64,000 bases of DNA from assembly GCF_900185715.1 (NCBI RefSeq), contig NZ_FYAS01000022.1, positions 1 through 64,000 of the forward strand, in the 5' to 3' direction. This DNA is from Allobosea sp. CS1GBMeth4. Its GTDB lineage: Bacteria > Pseudomonadota > Alphaproteobacteria > Rhizobiales > Beijerinckiaceae. Position numbers and translations under genes: made by a program. The notes under the pieces were generated by a model, which saw only the letters and a list, made by a program, of their open reading frames with translations, was not told where the DNA came from and searched no databases. This document shows positions 20,767 to 31,010 of this stretch, one piece after another. The stretch's first letter is position 1; each line of letters opens with the position of its first letter.

Positions 20767-23700
20767 ATGTTCACCTCCGTCTTCGTCGACCGGCCGCGGC
20801 TGGCGATCGTCATCGCGATCGTCACCGTGATCGCCGGCCTGATCTCGCTCTTCGCCATCCCGGTCGCGCAGTATCCCAACATCGTCCCGCCGCAGGTCTC
20901 GGTGACGGCGTCATATTCCGGCGCCGCGGCGTCGGTGGTCGAGCAGACGATCGCGCAGCCGATCGAGGCGCAGATCGTCGGCACCGACAAGATGCTCTAC
21001 ATGAAGAGCGTCAGCGGCAACGACGGCAGCTACTCGCTCCAGGTCTCGTTCGAGCTCGGCACCGATCCGGACATCAACACGGTCAACGTCAACAATCGCG
21101 TCCAGATCGCGCTGTCGAAGCTGCCGGAAGAGGTCCGGCGCACCGGCGTGACCGTCAAGAAGCAATCCTCGGCCCTGCTCGGCGTCATCGCGGTCTATTC
21201 GCCGAAAAAGACCTATGACAGCCTCTTCGTCTCCAACTACACCACGATCAACCTGCTGGACGCGATCCGCTCGACCCCGGGCGTCGGCGATGCCGCGCTC
21301 TTCGGCGCCCAGGACTACGCCATGCGCGCCTGGGTCCGCACCGACGCGCTGACCGGGCTCGGGCTCACCACCAGCGACATCATCGGCGCCATCCAGGCGC
21401 AGAACGCGCAGGCCGCCGTCGGCCGCATCGGCGCCCGACCGATCTCCGACGACCAGCAGCTCCAGCTCAACATCCAGACCAAGGGCCGGCTGAGCACGCC
21501 GCAGGAATTCGAGCAGATCGTCATACGCACCAATGCCGACGGCTCGGTGCTGCGCCTGTCCGATGTCGCCCGCATCGAGCTCGGCGCCGCCAGTCTCGAC
21601 CGGGACACCCGGCTGAACGGCGGCCCGGCCGTGCTGATCGGCATCTACCAATCGCCCGGCGCCAACGCCATCACGGCGCTCGATGCGGTCAAGAAAACGG
21701 TCGCCGATCTCGCCCGCAGCTTCCCGGACGATCTGGCCTGGAAGGTCACCTACGATCCGACCGCCTTCGTCACCGCGACCATCCACGAGGTCCAGAAGAC
21801 CCTGATCGAGGCCTTCGTCCTCGTCATCCTGGTGGTCTATCTCTTCCTCGGCAGCTTCCGCGCCACGCTGGTGCCGACCTTCGCCGTGCCGGTCAGCCTG
21901 ATCGGCACCTTCATCGTCCTCAACGCCATCGGCTACTCCGCCAACACCGTCTCGCTGCTCGCCATCGTTCTCGCCATCGGCATCGTCGTCGACGACGCCA
22001 TCGTCGTCGTCGAGAACGTCGAGCGCGTCATGGAGGAGCACCCCGAGCTCTCTCCGGCCGAGGCGACCAAGAAGGCCATGGGCGAGATCGTCGCGCCGAT
22101 CATCGCGATCACCCTGGTGCTGCTCTCGGTCTTCGTGCCGGTCGCCTTCATCCCCGGCATTTCCGGCGAGCTCTTCCGCCAGTTCGCGATCACCGTCGCC
22201 GTGGCGATGCTGCTCTCGGCGATCAACGCGCTCACCCTGTCACCGGCGCTCTGCGCCATCCTGCTCAGGCCGCATCACGGTCCGCGCCGCGGCCCGATCG
22301 GCCATGTCATGCGCGGCATCGACTGGACCCGCGACCGCTATGGCGACGCCGTCGCCAGGCTGGTGCGGGTCGCCCTCGTCAGCCTGGCGCTGACAGCCGC
22401 CTTCGCCGCCGGCATCTATGCGATGGGACGCGTCACCCCCTCCGGCTTCCTGCCCGAGGACGACCAGGGCGCCTTCTTCGTCGTGGCGCAACTGCCGGAC
22501 GGCGCCTCGATCAACCGCACCTCGGCCGTCGCCGCCGAGGTCGAGAAGATCATCAAGACCGAGAGCGCGGTAGCGGATTACTCGTCGATCATCGGCCTCA
22601 ACTTCATCGACAACTATTCGCAGTCCAACGCCGCCTTCTTCCTCGTCTCGCTGAAGCCGTTCGAGGAGCGCGCCGGCGCCGAGGACAGTTCGCAGGCGAT
22701 CATCGCGCGTCTCGGCCAGAAGCTGCGCGCCGTGCGCGGCGGCTCCGTCGTGCCGATCGCCCCGCCGCCGATCATCGGCCTCGGCAGCGGCGGCGGTTTC
22801 ACCTATGTCCTGCAGGACATGGGCAGCTCGGATCCGAAGGCGCTGGCGCGCACGCTGCGCGGCCTCACCGTCGCCGCCAACCAGGACCCGCAGCTGCGCC
22901 GCGTCTTCTCGACCTTCTCGGACACGACCCCGTCGGTCTATCTCGACATCGACCGCGACAAGGTCCAGATCCTCGGCGTCGACCTGAGCGCACTGTTCCA
23001 GGTGCTGCAGGCTTCGCTCGGTGGCTTCTATGTCAACGACATGAACCTGTTCGGCCGCACCTGGCAGGTCAAGGTCCAGGCCGAGGGCATCGACCGCGCC
23101 TCGATCGACGACATCTACCGGATCAATGTCCGCAGCCGCGACGGCGGCATGATCCCGCTGCGCAGCCTGCTCGAGGCCCGGATCGTCGTCGGCCCTCAGG
23201 CGCTGATCCGCTACAACAACCGCCTCGCCGTCACCATCCAGGGCACGCCGGCGCCCGGCGTTTCCTCGGGGCAGGCCCTCGCCGCCATGGAGCAGGTCGC
23301 GGCCAAGACGCTGCCGGCCGGCTATCGCGGCGCCTGGACCGACGTCTCCTTCCAGGAGAAGCGCGCCGAAGGCCAGACGGGCATGATCCTCGCCTTCGCC
23401 GTGCTGTTCGCCTACCTCTTCCTGGTCGCGCTCTACGAGAGCTGGACGATCCCCGTTCCGGTGCTGCTCTCCGTCGCGGTGGGGGTGCTCGGCGCCTTCC
23501 TCGGCATCGTGCTCGGCGGCCTGACGCTGGATCTCTATGCCCAGATCGGCATCATCGTGCTGATCGGCCTCGCCGCCAAGAACGGCATCCTGATCGTCGA
23601 GTTCGCCAAGGAGCTGCGCGAGAAAGGCACCCCGCTGCTCGAAGCCTCGATCCACGGCGCGCGCCTGCGCTTCCGGCCGGTGATGATGACCTCGCTCGCC

Positions 23701-23916
23701 TTCATCCTAGGCCTGCTGCCGCTCGTCATCGCGGAAGGCCCCTCGCGCCTGGCGCGGCGGGATGTCGGAACGCCGGTGTTCGGCGGCATGCTCGCCGCCG
23801 CGCTGATCGGCATCTTCGTGATCCCGGCGCTCTACGTCGTCTTCCAGGGCCTGCGCGAGCGCCTGCGGCCGGGCGCGAGGCCGAAGGCCGAACAGGCGCA
23901 GGCGCCCGCGGAGTAG
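20767..23916 (+). CDS. RND multidrug efflux permease, HAE1/AcrB type
   Basis: A 1049-residue inner-membrane proton-driven pump. The N-terminal helix reads [39 protein letters not shown] in TM4 contains the paired aspartates of the proton relay, and [19 protein letters not shown] in TM10 has the relay lysine. Two large periplasmic loops flank these in the usual duplicated layout. AcrB relatives expel hydrophobic drugs and detergents. No outer-membrane factor or TetR/MarR regulator lies beside it, so it must borrow a TolC-like channel. It ends six bases before the converging GST gene. Confidence 0.96.
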   Translation: MFTSVFVDRPRLAIVIAIVTVIAGLISLFAIPVAQYPNIVPPQVSVTASYSGAAASVVEQTIAQPIEAQIVGTDKMLYMKSVSGNDGSYSLQVSFELGTDPDINTVNVNNRVQIALSKLPEEVRRTGVTVKKQSSALLGVIAVYSPKKTYDSLFVSNYTTINLLDAIRSTPGVGDAALFGAQDYAMRAWVRTDALTGLGLTTSDIIGAIQAQNAQAAVGRIGARPISDDQQLQLNIQTKGRLSTPQEFEQIVIRTNADGSVLRLSDVARIELGAASLDRDTRLNGGPAVLIGIYQSPGANAITALDAVKKTVADLARSFPDDLAWKVTYDPTAFVTATIHEVQKTLIEAFVLVILVVYLFLGSFRATLVPTFAVPVSLIGTFIVLNAIGYSANTVSLLAIVLAIGIVVDDAIVVVENVERVMEEHPELSPAEATKKAMGEIVAPIIAITLVLLSVFVPVAFIPGISGELFRQFAITVAVAMLLSAINALTLSPALCAILLRPHHGPRRGPIGHVMRGIDWTRDRYGDAVARLVRVALVSLALTAAFAAGIYAMGRVTPSGFLPEDDQGAFFVVAQLPDGASINRTSAVAAEVEKIIKTESAVADYSSIIGLNFIDNYSQSNAAFFLVSLKPFEERAGAEDSSQAIIARLGQKLRAVRGGSVVPIAPPPIIGLGSGGGFTYVLQDMGSSDPKALARTLRGLTVAANQDPQLRRVFSTFSDTTPSVYLDIDRDKVQILGVDLSALFQVLQASLGGFYVNDMNLFGRTWQVKVQAEGIDRASIDDIYRINVRSRDGGMIPLRSLLEARIVVGPQALIRYNNRLAVTIQGTPAPGVSSGQALAAMEQVAAKTLPAGYRGAWTDVSFQEKRAEGQTGMILAFAVLFAYLFLVALYESWTIPVPVLLSVAVGVLGAFLGIVLGGLTLDLYAQIGIIVLIGLAAKNGILIVEFAKELREKGTPLLEASIHGARLRFRPVMMTSLAFILGLLPLVIAEGPSRLARRDVGTPVFGGMLAAALIGIFVIPALYVVFQGLRERLRPGARPKAEQAQAPAE

Positions 23917-23922
23917 CCGCGC

Positions 23923-24531
23923 CTATTCCTTGTCGATCGGCCAGGCCTTGAACACCGGCAGGGCCTCGCACGCCGCGGCCTGGCGCGCCAGCGCCGGCCA
24001 GCGCGCCTCCTCGACGAAGTCGGGGATCACGAAGCGGCAGAAGCCCCAGGCGATCGCGGCGGCGATGTCGCCGGGCCGGAGCTCCGGGCCGGCCCCGATC
24101 TCGCCGCGTCCCGCCGCCTGGTCGAGCAGATCGAGCGCCGTATGCAGCTGCGACAGGATGCGCTCCTGCCAGTTCTCGTAGCGCTTCTCCTCCGGCCGCT
24201 TGCGCTCGTACTCGACCGCGACCGCCTTGTCGGCGGCGACGATGCCGATGCCGGTCAGGCCGAGGTCCCTGACCCGCGCCGCCGGATCGGCCGGACGCAG
24301 CGAGCGGCCGGCGACGTCTTCGAAATGCTGGATGATCAACAGCGAGTCCGTGATCACCGTACCGTCGTCGGCGACCAGCGTCGGCGCCTTGATCAGCGGA
24401 TTGATCTTGCGGAATTCCGGCATGTGCCGGAACACGGAGACGGAACGGTGCTCGAAATCCAGGCCGAGCAAAGTCCCGGTGACGGCCGCGCGCCGCACAT
24501 AGGGGCTGTCGAGCATTCCAACCAGCAGCAT
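23923..24531 (-). CDS. glutathione S-transferase family protein
   Basis: A 202-residue protein. The N-terminal thioredoxin-like domain starts MLLVGMLDSPYVRRAAVTG, with a serine at the glutathione-activating position, and contains APTLVADDGTVITDSLLII, the cis-Pro and ESxS-like glutathione-binding stretch. The C-terminal helical domain ends in FKAWPIDKE. The ATG at 24531 has GGGAGA nine bases upstream; the open frame extends much further upstream but without GST similarity. It may be co-regulated with the LysR gene 80 bases upstream on the same strand. Confidence 0.9.
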   Translation of the reverse strand: MLLVGMLDSPYVRRAAVTGTLLGLDFEHRSVSVFRHMPEFRKINPLIKAPTLVADDGTVITDSLLIIQHFEDVAGRSLRPADPAARVRDLGLTGIGIVAADKAVAVEYERKRPEEKRYENWQERILSQLHTALDLLDQAAGRGEIGAGPELRPGDIAAAIAWGFCRFVIPDFVEEARWPALARQAAACEALPVFKAWPIDKE

Positions 24532-24611
24532 GACGATCTCCCGTTTCGTTGCGGGCGGCACCCTGGCGGCTCGCGGGCATATTGCCACGCGAATTCCGGT
24601 GAAGCGCGACT

Positions 24612-25592
24612 TCACGCCATTTGATGCTCGTCGGCCTGAAGCTCCTCCGGGGCCAATTCGCCGGCCGCGACCTTCGCCTGGATCGCGGCCTGGCACGGGT
24701 CCCATGACGGCGCATTGCCGAAACGTTCGAGCATGAGATCGATCAGGACCCGCACCTTGCCGGGCACATACGGCCCCGGCGGGCGCACGACATGGAGCGC
24801 GCTCTCGCGCATCGGATAGCGCCAGAGGATGTGCTCGAGCGTGCCGGCGCGGATTGCATCGCTGGCGATGAAGGTCGGCAGGACGGTGAGCCCCAGCCCG
24901 GATTCGGCCCAGCGCAGCAGCGTGTCGCCATTGTCGGAGCGCAGCCGCCCCGACGGGCGCACGGCGACCCAGCGCCGGTTCATGCGGAAACACCATTCCG
25001 CGGCGCTGGTGCCGGAATAGATCAGGCATTCGTGCCGGGTTAGCTCGAGCGGGCTCTCGGGCCGGCCATGCCGGTCGAAATAGGCCGGGCTGCCCAGCAC
25101 GGCCATCTTCACCGGCACGATGCGACGCGCCACCAGGCTGGAATCCTTGAGCGCCCCGATCCGGATCGCGGCGTCGAAGCGCTCGCCGATCAGGTCGACC
25201 TGCCGGTCGCTGGCCTCGACGTCGAGCTCCAGGCGGGGATGGCGCTCCGCGAGTTCGGCAAGCACCGGCGCGAGATGGCGGACGCCGAACGAAAGCGGCA
25301 TCGACAGCCGCAGACGGCCCGCGATCCCCTCGGATTGCCGCGCCACGGCCTCGCGCGCTTCGGCGAGCTCCGACAGGATGCGCTCGCCGCGCAGCTTGAA
25401 TTCCAGCCCCGCCTCGGTCGCCGCGACGCCGCGCGTGGTCCGGCTGAGCAGCCGCGTGCCGAGATCGGCCTCCAGCCTGGCGATGCGGCGGCTGACGATC
25501 GATTTCGCCAGGCCGAGGCTATGGGCGGCCCGGCCGAAGCCGCCGGCGTCGACGACCGCGATGAAGCTCCTGATATCGTCGATCTCGGACAT
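24612..25592 (-). CDS. LysR family transcriptional regulator
   Basis: A 326-residue regulator. The winged-helix domain is at residues 1-60 (FIAVVDAGGFGRAAHSLGLAKSIVSRRIARLE), followed by the periplasmic-binding-like effector domain (AGRLRLSMPLSFGVRHLAPVLAEL onward). It belongs to the CrgA/DsdC-like branch with an RGV(A) dimer-arm segment (LLSRTTRGVAATEAG). It is divergent from the nitroreductase gene, with a TGCCCA-N3-TGGGCA palindrome in between, so it probably controls that gene. I took the ATG at 25592 because it starts the conserved domain; an upstream ATG would overlap the palindrome. Confidence 0.93.
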   Translation of the reverse strand: MSEIDDIRSFIAVVDAGGFGRAAHSLGLAKSIVSRRIARLEADLGTRLLSRTTRGVAATEAGLEFKLRGERILSELAEAREAVARQSEGIAGRLRLSMPLSFGVRHLAPVLAELAERHPRLELDVEASDRQVDLIGERFDAAIRIGALKDSSLVARRIVPVKMAVLGSPAYFDRHGRPESPLELTRHECLIYSGTSAAEWCFRMNRRWVAVRPSGRLRSDNGDTLLRWAESGLGLTVLPTFIASDAIRAGTLEHILWRYPMRESALHVVRPPGPYVPGKVRVLIDLMLERFGNAPSWDPCQAAIQAKVAAGELAPEELQADEHQMA

Positions 25593-25621
25593 TAAGCGTT
25601 CCTGCACGAGCAACAGAGTGG

Positions 25622-25636
25622 TGCCCAATATGGGCA
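25622..25636. promoter_or_regulatory. LysR-type operator TGCCCA-ATA-TGGGCA
   Basis: A perfect 15-base palindrome with T-N11-A-like symmetry in the 184-base gap between the divergent LysR and nitroreductase starts. It is 30 bases upstream of the LysR start and 141 bases upstream of the nitroreductase start, the usual position of a LysR recognition site. Confidence 0.6.
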
Positions 25637-25776
25637 TTCTGGTGCGGCAAGTGAACCGCTACCTCTGCACCATCAGACCCGCCTTCGCAGGAAGGGCGCC
25701 TCAGGGCGCGCTCCGAGAAGAACCGCCCCGTTTCATCGGCCTGCCGGCGTGACAGCGTTCACAAGATGAGGAAGCC

Positions 25777-26364
25777 ATGCTCGACAAGCTCAAGAAGCGC
25801 CGTACGCAATACGCCCTCGGCAAGACCCTGCCGCTCCCGGAAGCGCAGGTGGATGCCCTGATCAGGGAGGCGATCCGCCTGTCGCCCTCCAGCTTCAACT
25901 CGCAAAGCTCGCGCGCCGTCATTCTCTTCGGCCGGGAGAGCGACAAGTTCTGGAGCATCACCAAGGAAGCGCTTCAGGCGGTCGTGCCGGCTGCCGATTT
26001 CGCCGCGACGGCCAAGAAGATCGAGGCCTTTGCAAGCGGCGCCGGGACCGTGCTGTTCTACGAGGATCAGGAGCCGGTGAAGGCGCTCCAGGCCAACTTC
26101 CCGCTCTATGCCCACAATTTCCCGATCTGGTCCGAGCATTCGACCGGCATGGCGCAGCTGGCGGTGTGGACGGCGCTCGCCGACGCCGGCATCGGCGCCA
26201 GCCTGCAGCACTATCATCCGCTCGTCGACGCGGAGGTCGCGAAGACCTGGAACATTCCCGCGTCCTGGAAGCTCACCGCGCAGATGCCGTTCGGCTCCAA
26301 CGAGGCGGGCTTCGCGGAGAAGACCTTCATCGACGACGCGCTGCGGTTCCGCACCCACCGCTGA
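25777..26364 (+). CDS. nitroreductase family protein, Frm2/HBN1-like
   Basis: A 195-residue FMN-dependent oxidoreductase. LDKLKKRRTQYALGKTLPLP and LSPSSFNSQSSRAVILFG form the N-terminal flavin-binding part, and ADAGIGASLQHYHPLVD is the second motif of the small Frm2/YdgI group of nitroreductases, which act on nitroaromatics or in oxidative and lipid stress. The gene is divergent from the LysR regulator and ends in a strong intrinsic terminator at 26442-26473, so it is a single-gene transcript. Confidence 0.9.
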   Translation: MLDKLKKRRTQYALGKTLPLPEAQVDALIREAIRLSPSSFNSQSSRAVILFGRESDKFWSITKEALQAVVPAADFAATAKKIEAFASGAGTVLFYEDQEPVKALQANFPLYAHNFPIWSEHSTGMAQLAVWTALADAGIGASLQHYHPLVDAEVAKTWNIPASWKLTAQMPFGSNEAGFAEKTFIDDALRFRTHR

Positions 26365-26441
26365 CCGAAGCGCGCGTCGGAGCCGCATAGGGCCGGCCCG
26401 GCTCGGATGCGCAGCCCGAGCGGTCCCGCCGCCGAAAAGCG

Positions 26442-26473
26442 AAACGCCGCCCGAGGGATCCCGGGCGGCGTTT
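26442..26473. terminator. intrinsic terminator between nitroreductase and gapR genes
   Basis: AAACGCCGCCCG (26442-26453) pairs perfectly with CGGGCGGCGTTT (26462-26473) around an 8-base loop, and a run of four T follows the plus-strand stem. The opposite strand also ends in T residues, so it probably serves both converging genes. Confidence 0.9.
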
Positions 26474-26495
26474 TCGTCCTGGCCGGAGCCTGCCT

Positions 26496-26738
26496 TCAGG
26501 CCGTCTCGCCGACCGCCTGCAGATAGAGGTCGAGGATCGCCTCCTCCTCCTTGCGCTCGTTGAGGTCGCGCTTGCGCAGCGCGATCACCTTGCGCAGCAC
26601 CTTGACGTCGTAGCCATTCGCCTTGGCCTCGGAATAGACCTCCTTGATGTCGTCGGAGATGGTCTTCTTCTCTTCCTCGAGCCGCTCGATGCGCTGCACG
26701 ATGCTCTTGAGCTGATCGCCCTGAACCGGATCGTCCAT
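26496..26738 (-). CDS. gapR: GapR family nucleoid-associated protein (DUF2312)
   Basis: An 80-residue, highly charged, helical protein: [44 protein letters not shown] and [20 protein letters not shown] are the hallmarks of DUF2312. In Caulobacter GapR binds overtwisted DNA ahead of replication and transcription forks. A coiled coil at residues 10-40 would give the dimer. The ATG at 26738 begins the conserved part; an upstream ATG adds 14 residues without similarity. Confidence 0.93.
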   Translation of the reverse strand: MDDPVQGDQLKSIVQRIERLEEEKKTISDDIKEVYSEAKANGYDVKVLRKVIALRKRDLNERKEEEAILDLYLQAVGETA

Positions 26739-26817
26739 TCTCAAAACCCTTTTTCGGAATTCGGCCGCAGGGGTTCGCAAGGATGGGCGCGCAGGTCAAG
26801 CGAGAAGGGCGCCGAGT

Positions 26818-27603
26818 TCACATCTCTCGTGCCGCGGCGAGCGCGCCGGGCAGCAGGCGCGCCAGCCTCATCCCCCAGGCGCGGGCCGCATGCGGCTGGC
26901 CGATCAGGTCCTGACGGATCTCGACCAGGGCGTCGAGCAGGCCGCGGCGCCGCGCGTGACGGTCGATCGTGTCGCCCGGCAGGCCGCCATGATAGGGCTC
27001 GTTGTCGCCGACGATCAGGTCGCCCTCGGCCTGCAGCTGCGCAATCAGCGCCTGCGCCAGCCGGCCCTCCTTGTCCCACAGCACGCCGGCATGCCAGGGC
27101 CGCGGCACCCCCTTCCAGAACGGCGTGAACGAGTGCAGCGAGACGATCGCCGGCGGATGGCCGGCCGCGAGCGCCGTGCCGATCGCAGCCTCGATCGCCG
27201 TGTCGTAGGGAGCGTAGTAGCGCGCGATCCGCTCGGCGATGCCGGCCTCGTCGATGCGGGCATTGCCCGGCACGATCGCGCCGTCCGAGATCCGCATCAC
27301 CAGGGTGGGATCGTCGCGGCCGCGATTGGGGTCGATCAGCAGGCGCGAGAAATTGCTGAGCACCGCCGGCGCGCCGAGCGCCTGCGCCATGGCGCGCGTC
27401 ATCTCGGCGGCGCCGATGTCGTAGGCGATGTGGCGCTCGAGCTGCTGCGGCGGCAGGCCGAGCGCATTCAGCTCCGGCGGAATCGCGTTCGTCGCGTGAT
27501 CGCAGAGCAGCAGGACGCCGGTGGCCGGGTCGCCCGGGATGATCTCGACATCACCGGCCCGCCGAACAGCCCTCGTGCTCGGCGAAGCCATGTCCGGACG
27601 CAT
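26818..27603 (-). CDS. N-formylglutamate amidohydrolase family protein
   Basis: A 261-residue protein of the PF05013 family, which hydrolyses N-formyl-L-glutamate to glutamate and formate in histidine breakdown. DHATNAIPPELNALGLP near residue 35, YDIGAAEMTRAMA, DPNRGRDDPTL and IVSLHSFTPFW are conserved. No hut genes are nearby, so a role in another N-formyl/N-acyl amino acid pathway is possible. The start at 27603 has GAGGG four bases upstream; an in-frame ATG at 27591 lacks a ribosome site. It is divergent from the glycerate kinase gene. Confidence 0.9.
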   Translation of the reverse strand: MRPDMASPSTRAVRRAGDVEIIPGDPATGVLLLCDHATNAIPPELNALGLPPQQLERHIAYDIGAAEMTRAMAQALGAPAVLSNFSRLLIDPNRGRDDPTLVMRISDGAIVPGNARIDEAGIAERIARYYAPYDTAIEAAIGTALAAGHPPAIVSLHSFTPFWKGVPRPWHAGVLWDKEGRLAQALIAQLQAEGDLIVGDNEPYHGGLPGDTIDRHARRRGLLDALVEIRQDLIGQPHAARAWGMRLARLLPGALAAAREM

Positions 27604-27709
27604 TCTGCCCTCGGCATAGATCAGTAAATCGCGGGTGACGCCCGCACCGCAGCGACATAGAAGGAGCTCGGACGAAAGTCGATCGCCGACGGCAGATTCG
27701 CAAGAGGGA

Positions 27710-29035
27710 ATGCGCTTGGAGCAGCGAGCAGACGCAATCGCGCAACGGCGCCGGATCGCGCGCGCGATCTTCGACGCGGCCGTCGCTCGTGCCCATCCGC
27801 GGAGCTGGCTCGCCGCCCATCTGCCCCCTCCCCCGGCGAACGGCCGCCTGATCCTGCTCGCAGCCGGCAAGGCCGCCGGCAGCATGACGTTGCTGGCGGA
27901 AGCCCATTATCTCGACGCCCTGAAACTGCCGCCCGAGCGCCTGCTCGGCCATGCCGTGGCGCGTCACGGCTATGAGGCGCAGACCCGCCACATCCCGATG
28001 CTGGCCGCCGGCCATCCCGTGCCCGACGAAGGCAGCATCACCAGCGCGGCCCGCGCGCTCGAGCTCGCGGCCTCCGCCGGCGCCGACGATCTCGTCCTGG
28101 TGCTGCTGTCCGGCGGCGGCTCGGCCAACTGGGTCGCGCCGGCAGGGGCCCTGACCCTCGCCGAGAAGCAATCGGTCAACAAGGCGCTGCTGCGCTCGGG
28201 CGCGCCGATCGGCGAGATGAACATCGTCCGCAAGCGGCTCTCGCGCATCAAGGGCGGGCGGCTCGCCCTCGCCGCCGCGCCGGCGCGGCTGCTGACCCTC
28301 GCCGTCTCCGACGTGCCGCATGACGATCCCGCCGCGATCGCCTCGGGGCCGACCGTGCCCGATCCGAGCACCATGGCCGATGCCCGCGCCATCGTCGCCC
28401 GCTACGGGCTGACGCTGCCGCCCGCGGCGCAGGCCCTGCTCGCCGACGACGCCAGCGAGACGCCGAAGCCCGGAAATCCCGCCTTCGCCGACACCGAATA
28501 CCGCATCGTCGCCCGCCCCGCCGACGCCATCGCCGCGGCGGTGAGGGCCGCCGCGGAGGCGGGCTACGAGCCGATCGATCTCGGGCCCGACCTCGAGGGC
28601 GAGGCGCGCGAGGTCGCAGCCGCCCAGGCGCGGCGGGCGCTCGCACTCAAGGCCGCGGGCCGACGGGCTGCGCTGATCTCCGGCGGCGAGCTCACCGTCA
28701 CGATCGCCGGAGACGGCCGGGGCGGGCCGAACCAGGAATTTGCCCTGGCGCTGGCGCTCGCGCTCGCCGGCGAGCCCGGCATCGTCGCGCTCTCGGGCGA
28801 CACCGACGGCACCGATGGCGGCGGCGGCGAGGCGACCGACCCGGCCGGCGCGCTCATCGACGAGACCACGCTCGCCCGCGCCCGCGGCCGCGGCCTCGAT
28901 CCCGCCCAATCCCTGGCCCAGAACGATTCCACCGGCTTCTTCTCGGTCCTCGGCGACCTGTTGCAGACCGGCCCGACCCCGACCAATGTCAACGATTGCC
29001 GCGTGATCCTGATCGATCCAAGTTCCGATAGATGA
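27710..29035 (+). CDS. glycerate 2-kinase, MOFRL/GckA (TtuD) family
   Basis: A 441-residue protein with the DUF4147 N-terminal domain (LLAAGKAAGSMTLLAEAHY; LVLLSGGGSANWVAPAGALT) and the C-terminal MOFRL domain (GGPNQEFALALALAL; DTDGTDGGGGEATDPAGALI). It phosphorylates D-glycerate to 2-phosphoglycerate; some databases still call relatives hydroxypyruvate reductase. The DUF1036 gene overlaps its stop by four bases, and pyruvate kinase follows, so glycerate could be fed directly to lower glycolysis. The start at 27710 lies close behind GAGGGA; an upstream start at 27635 would reach the divergent promoter region. Confidence 0.9.
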   Translation: MRLEQRADAIAQRRRIARAIFDAAVARAHPRSWLAAHLPPPPANGRLILLAAGKAAGSMTLLAEAHYLDALKLPPERLLGHAVARHGYEAQTRHIPMLAAGHPVPDEGSITSAARALELAASAGADDLVLVLLSGGGSANWVAPAGALTLAEKQSVNKALLRSGAPIGEMNIVRKRLSRIKGGRLALAAAPARLLTLAVSDVPHDDPAAIASGPTVPDPSTMADARAIVARYGLTLPPAAQALLADDASETPKPGNPAFADTEYRIVARPADAIAAAVRAAAEAGYEPIDLGPDLEGEAREVAAAQARRALALKAAGRRAALISGGELTVTIAGDGRGGPNQEFALALALALAGEPGIVALSGDTDGTDGGGGEATDPAGALIDETTLARARGRGLDPAQSLAQNDSTGFFSVLGDLLQTGPTPTNVNDCRVILIDPSSDR

Positions 29036-29469
29036 GCCGAAGCGGACTTTCCCTCTCAGCAGCGCTTGCCGCCGGGCTGTTCCTGGCCGGCGTCGGCCCG
29101 GCCCTGGCCGATCTGCGCATGTGCAACACCACGGGCAGCCGCGTCGGCGTCGCCCTCGGCTATCGCGACGCCCAGGGCTGGGTCACCGAAGGCTGGTGGA
29201 ACCTCGCGCCGCGCGCCTGCGAGACCCTGCTGCGCGGCACGCTCGCCGCGCGCTTCTACTACGTCCATGCCGTCGACTACGACAAGGGCGGCGAATGGAC
29301 CGGCAAATCGGTGATGTGCACGCGCAACAAGGAGTTCACGATTCGCGGCATCGAGGACTGCCTGGCCCGCGGCTACGAGCGCTCCGGCTTCTTCGAGGTC
29401 GACACCGGCGAGCAGAAGGGCTGGACGATCCAGCTCACCGACACGGCGGGCGCCGCGCCGCGCCCGTGA
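29032..29469 (+). CDS. DUF1036 secreted protein
   Basis: A 145-residue protein with a signal peptide cleaved after ALA (residue about 26), then the DUF1036 domain with four conserved cysteines: LRMCNTTGSRVGVALGYRD, APRACETLL, SVMCTRNKEF and IEDCLARGYER, likely two periplasmic disulfides. Function is unknown. It starts within the stop of the glycerate kinase gene (ATGA overlap) and is followed 81 bases later by pyk, an arrangement frequent in Hyphomicrobiales. Confidence 0.9.
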   Translation: MSRSGLSLSAALAAGLFLAGVGPALADLRMCNTTGSRVGVALGYRDAQGWVTEGWWNLAPRACETLLRGTLAARFYYVHAVDYDKGGEWTGKSVMCTRNKEFTIRGIEDCLARGYERSGFFEVDTGEQKGWTIQLTDTAGAAPRP

Positions 29470-29550
29470 TTCCGAGCGGCCGCGGCTTGCTCTAATCGTT
29501 TGAATCGGCGAGGCCTGCGTAGGCGCAGACGGCTTTGGAGGAATGAGGCG

Positions 29551-30990
29551 ATGAGGCGGGAACGGCGGATCAAGATCATCGCGACGCTGGGGCCGGCCTC
29601 GTCGACGCCCGAGATGTGCGCGGCCCTGTTCGAGGCCGGCGTCGACGTCTTCCGCATCAATATGAGCCACACCCAGCGCGACACCCTCCCCGCCAGGATC
29701 GCGATGCTGCGGGCGCTGGAGAAGCAGTTCCGCCGGCCGGTCGGCATCCTCGCCGACCTGCAGGGCCCGAAGCTGCGCGTCGGCCAGTTCGGCGGCGATG
29801 GCGGCGTGATGCTGGAGAAGGGCGCCCGCTTCGTCCTCGATTCCGATGCCGCGCCGGGCACCGCCAAGCGCGTGCACCTGCCGCATCCGGAGATCCTCAC
29901 CGCTCTGGAGCCGGGCCATCACCTGATCCTCGACGACGGCAAGATCCGGCTCGTCGTCGAGAAGGCCTCGCCGAAGCAGGCCGCCACCAGGGTCGTCGTC
30001 GGCGGCCGGCTCTCCTCGCGCAAGGGCGTCAGCCTGCCCGACACCACGATCCCCGTCTCGGCGATGACCGAGAAGGACCGTTCGGACGCCGAGGCCGCCG
30101 CCGAGGCCGGCGTCGACTGGATCGCGCTCTCCTTCGTGCAGCGGCCGGAGGACATGGCGGACCTGCGCAAGATCGTCCAGGGCCGAGCGCTGGCGCTCGC
30201 CAAGATCGAGAAGCCGCAGGCCGTGGCGCGGCTCGAGGAGATCATCGAGGCCTCCGACGCGATCATGGTGGCGCGTGGCGATCTCGGCGTCGAGATGCCG
30301 ATCGAGAAGGTGCCGGGCACGCAGAAGCGCATCACCCGCATGGCGCGGCGCATGGGCAAGCCGGTCGTCGTCGCGACCCAGATGCTCGAGAGCATGATCA
30401 CCGCGCCGGTGCCGACCCGCGCCGAAGTCTCCGACGTCGCCACAGCCGTGTTCGAGGGCGCCGACGCCGTCATGCTCTCGGCCGAGAGCGCCGCCGGCCA
30501 GTACCCGATCGAGGCGGTGACGATGATGAACCGCATCGCCGAGGAGGTGGAGAGCGAGTCGATCTACCGCTCCATTCTCGAAGCGCAGCGCGCCGAGCCG
30601 GAGGCGACCGGCGCCGACGCCATCGCGAAGGCCGCGCACGAGATCGCCGACGCGCTCCATCTCAGGACGATTTCCGCCTGGACCTCCTCGGGTTCGACCG
30701 CCTTCCGCATCGCCCGCGAGCGGCCGAACTCGACCGTGATCGCCCTGACGCCGAACCCGGCGACGGCGCGCCGCCTCACCCTGGTCTGGGGCGTCCATTC
30801 GGTGGTGACCAAGGACGCCAGCGACGTCGACGACATGGCCTTCCGCGCCTGCAAGTTCGCGGTGCGCGAGGGCTTCGCCGCAGAGGGCGACCGGCTCATC
30901 GTCGTCGCCGGCGTCCCCTTCGGCACGCCGGGCGCGACCAACATGGTCCGCATCGCCTTCGTCGCCAGGGAGCATGTCGAGCAGGCGTGA
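29551..30990 (+). CDS. pyk: pyruvate kinase
   Basis: A 479-residue enzyme converting phosphoenolpyruvate and ADP to pyruvate and ATP. RIKIIATLGPASS at the N-terminus, DLQGPKLRVGQF, the active-site segment ALAKIEKPQAV with its catalytic lysine, and MVARGDLGVEMP are all present; the C-terminal allosteric domain is complete. The ATG at 29551 has GGAGG upstream; an ATG 51 bases earlier adds only an arginine-rich stretch. It may be co-transcribed with DUF1036 and the glycerate kinase. Confidence 0.97.
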   Translation: MRRERRIKIIATLGPASSTPEMCAALFEAGVDVFRINMSHTQRDTLPARIAMLRALEKQFRRPVGILADLQGPKLRVGQFGGDGGVMLEKGARFVLDSDAAPGTAKRVHLPHPEILTALEPGHHLILDDGKIRLVVEKASPKQAATRVVVGGRLSSRKGVSLPDTTIPVSAMTEKDRSDAEAAAEAGVDWIALSFVQRPEDMADLRKIVQGRALALAKIEKPQAVARLEEIIEASDAIMVARGDLGVEMPIEKVPGTQKRITRMARRMGKPVVVATQMLESMITAPVPTRAEVSDVATAVFEGADAVMLSAESAAGQYPIEAVTMMNRIAEEVESESIYRSILEAQRAEPEATGADAIAKAAHEIADALHLRTISAWTSSGSTAFRIARERPNSTVIALTPNPATARRLTLVWGVHSVVTKDASDVDDMAFRACKFAVREGFAAEGDRLIVVAGVPFGTPGATNMVRIAFVAREHVEQA

Positions 30991-31010
30991 GAGTTTCCCG
31001 CGTCGGAGGC

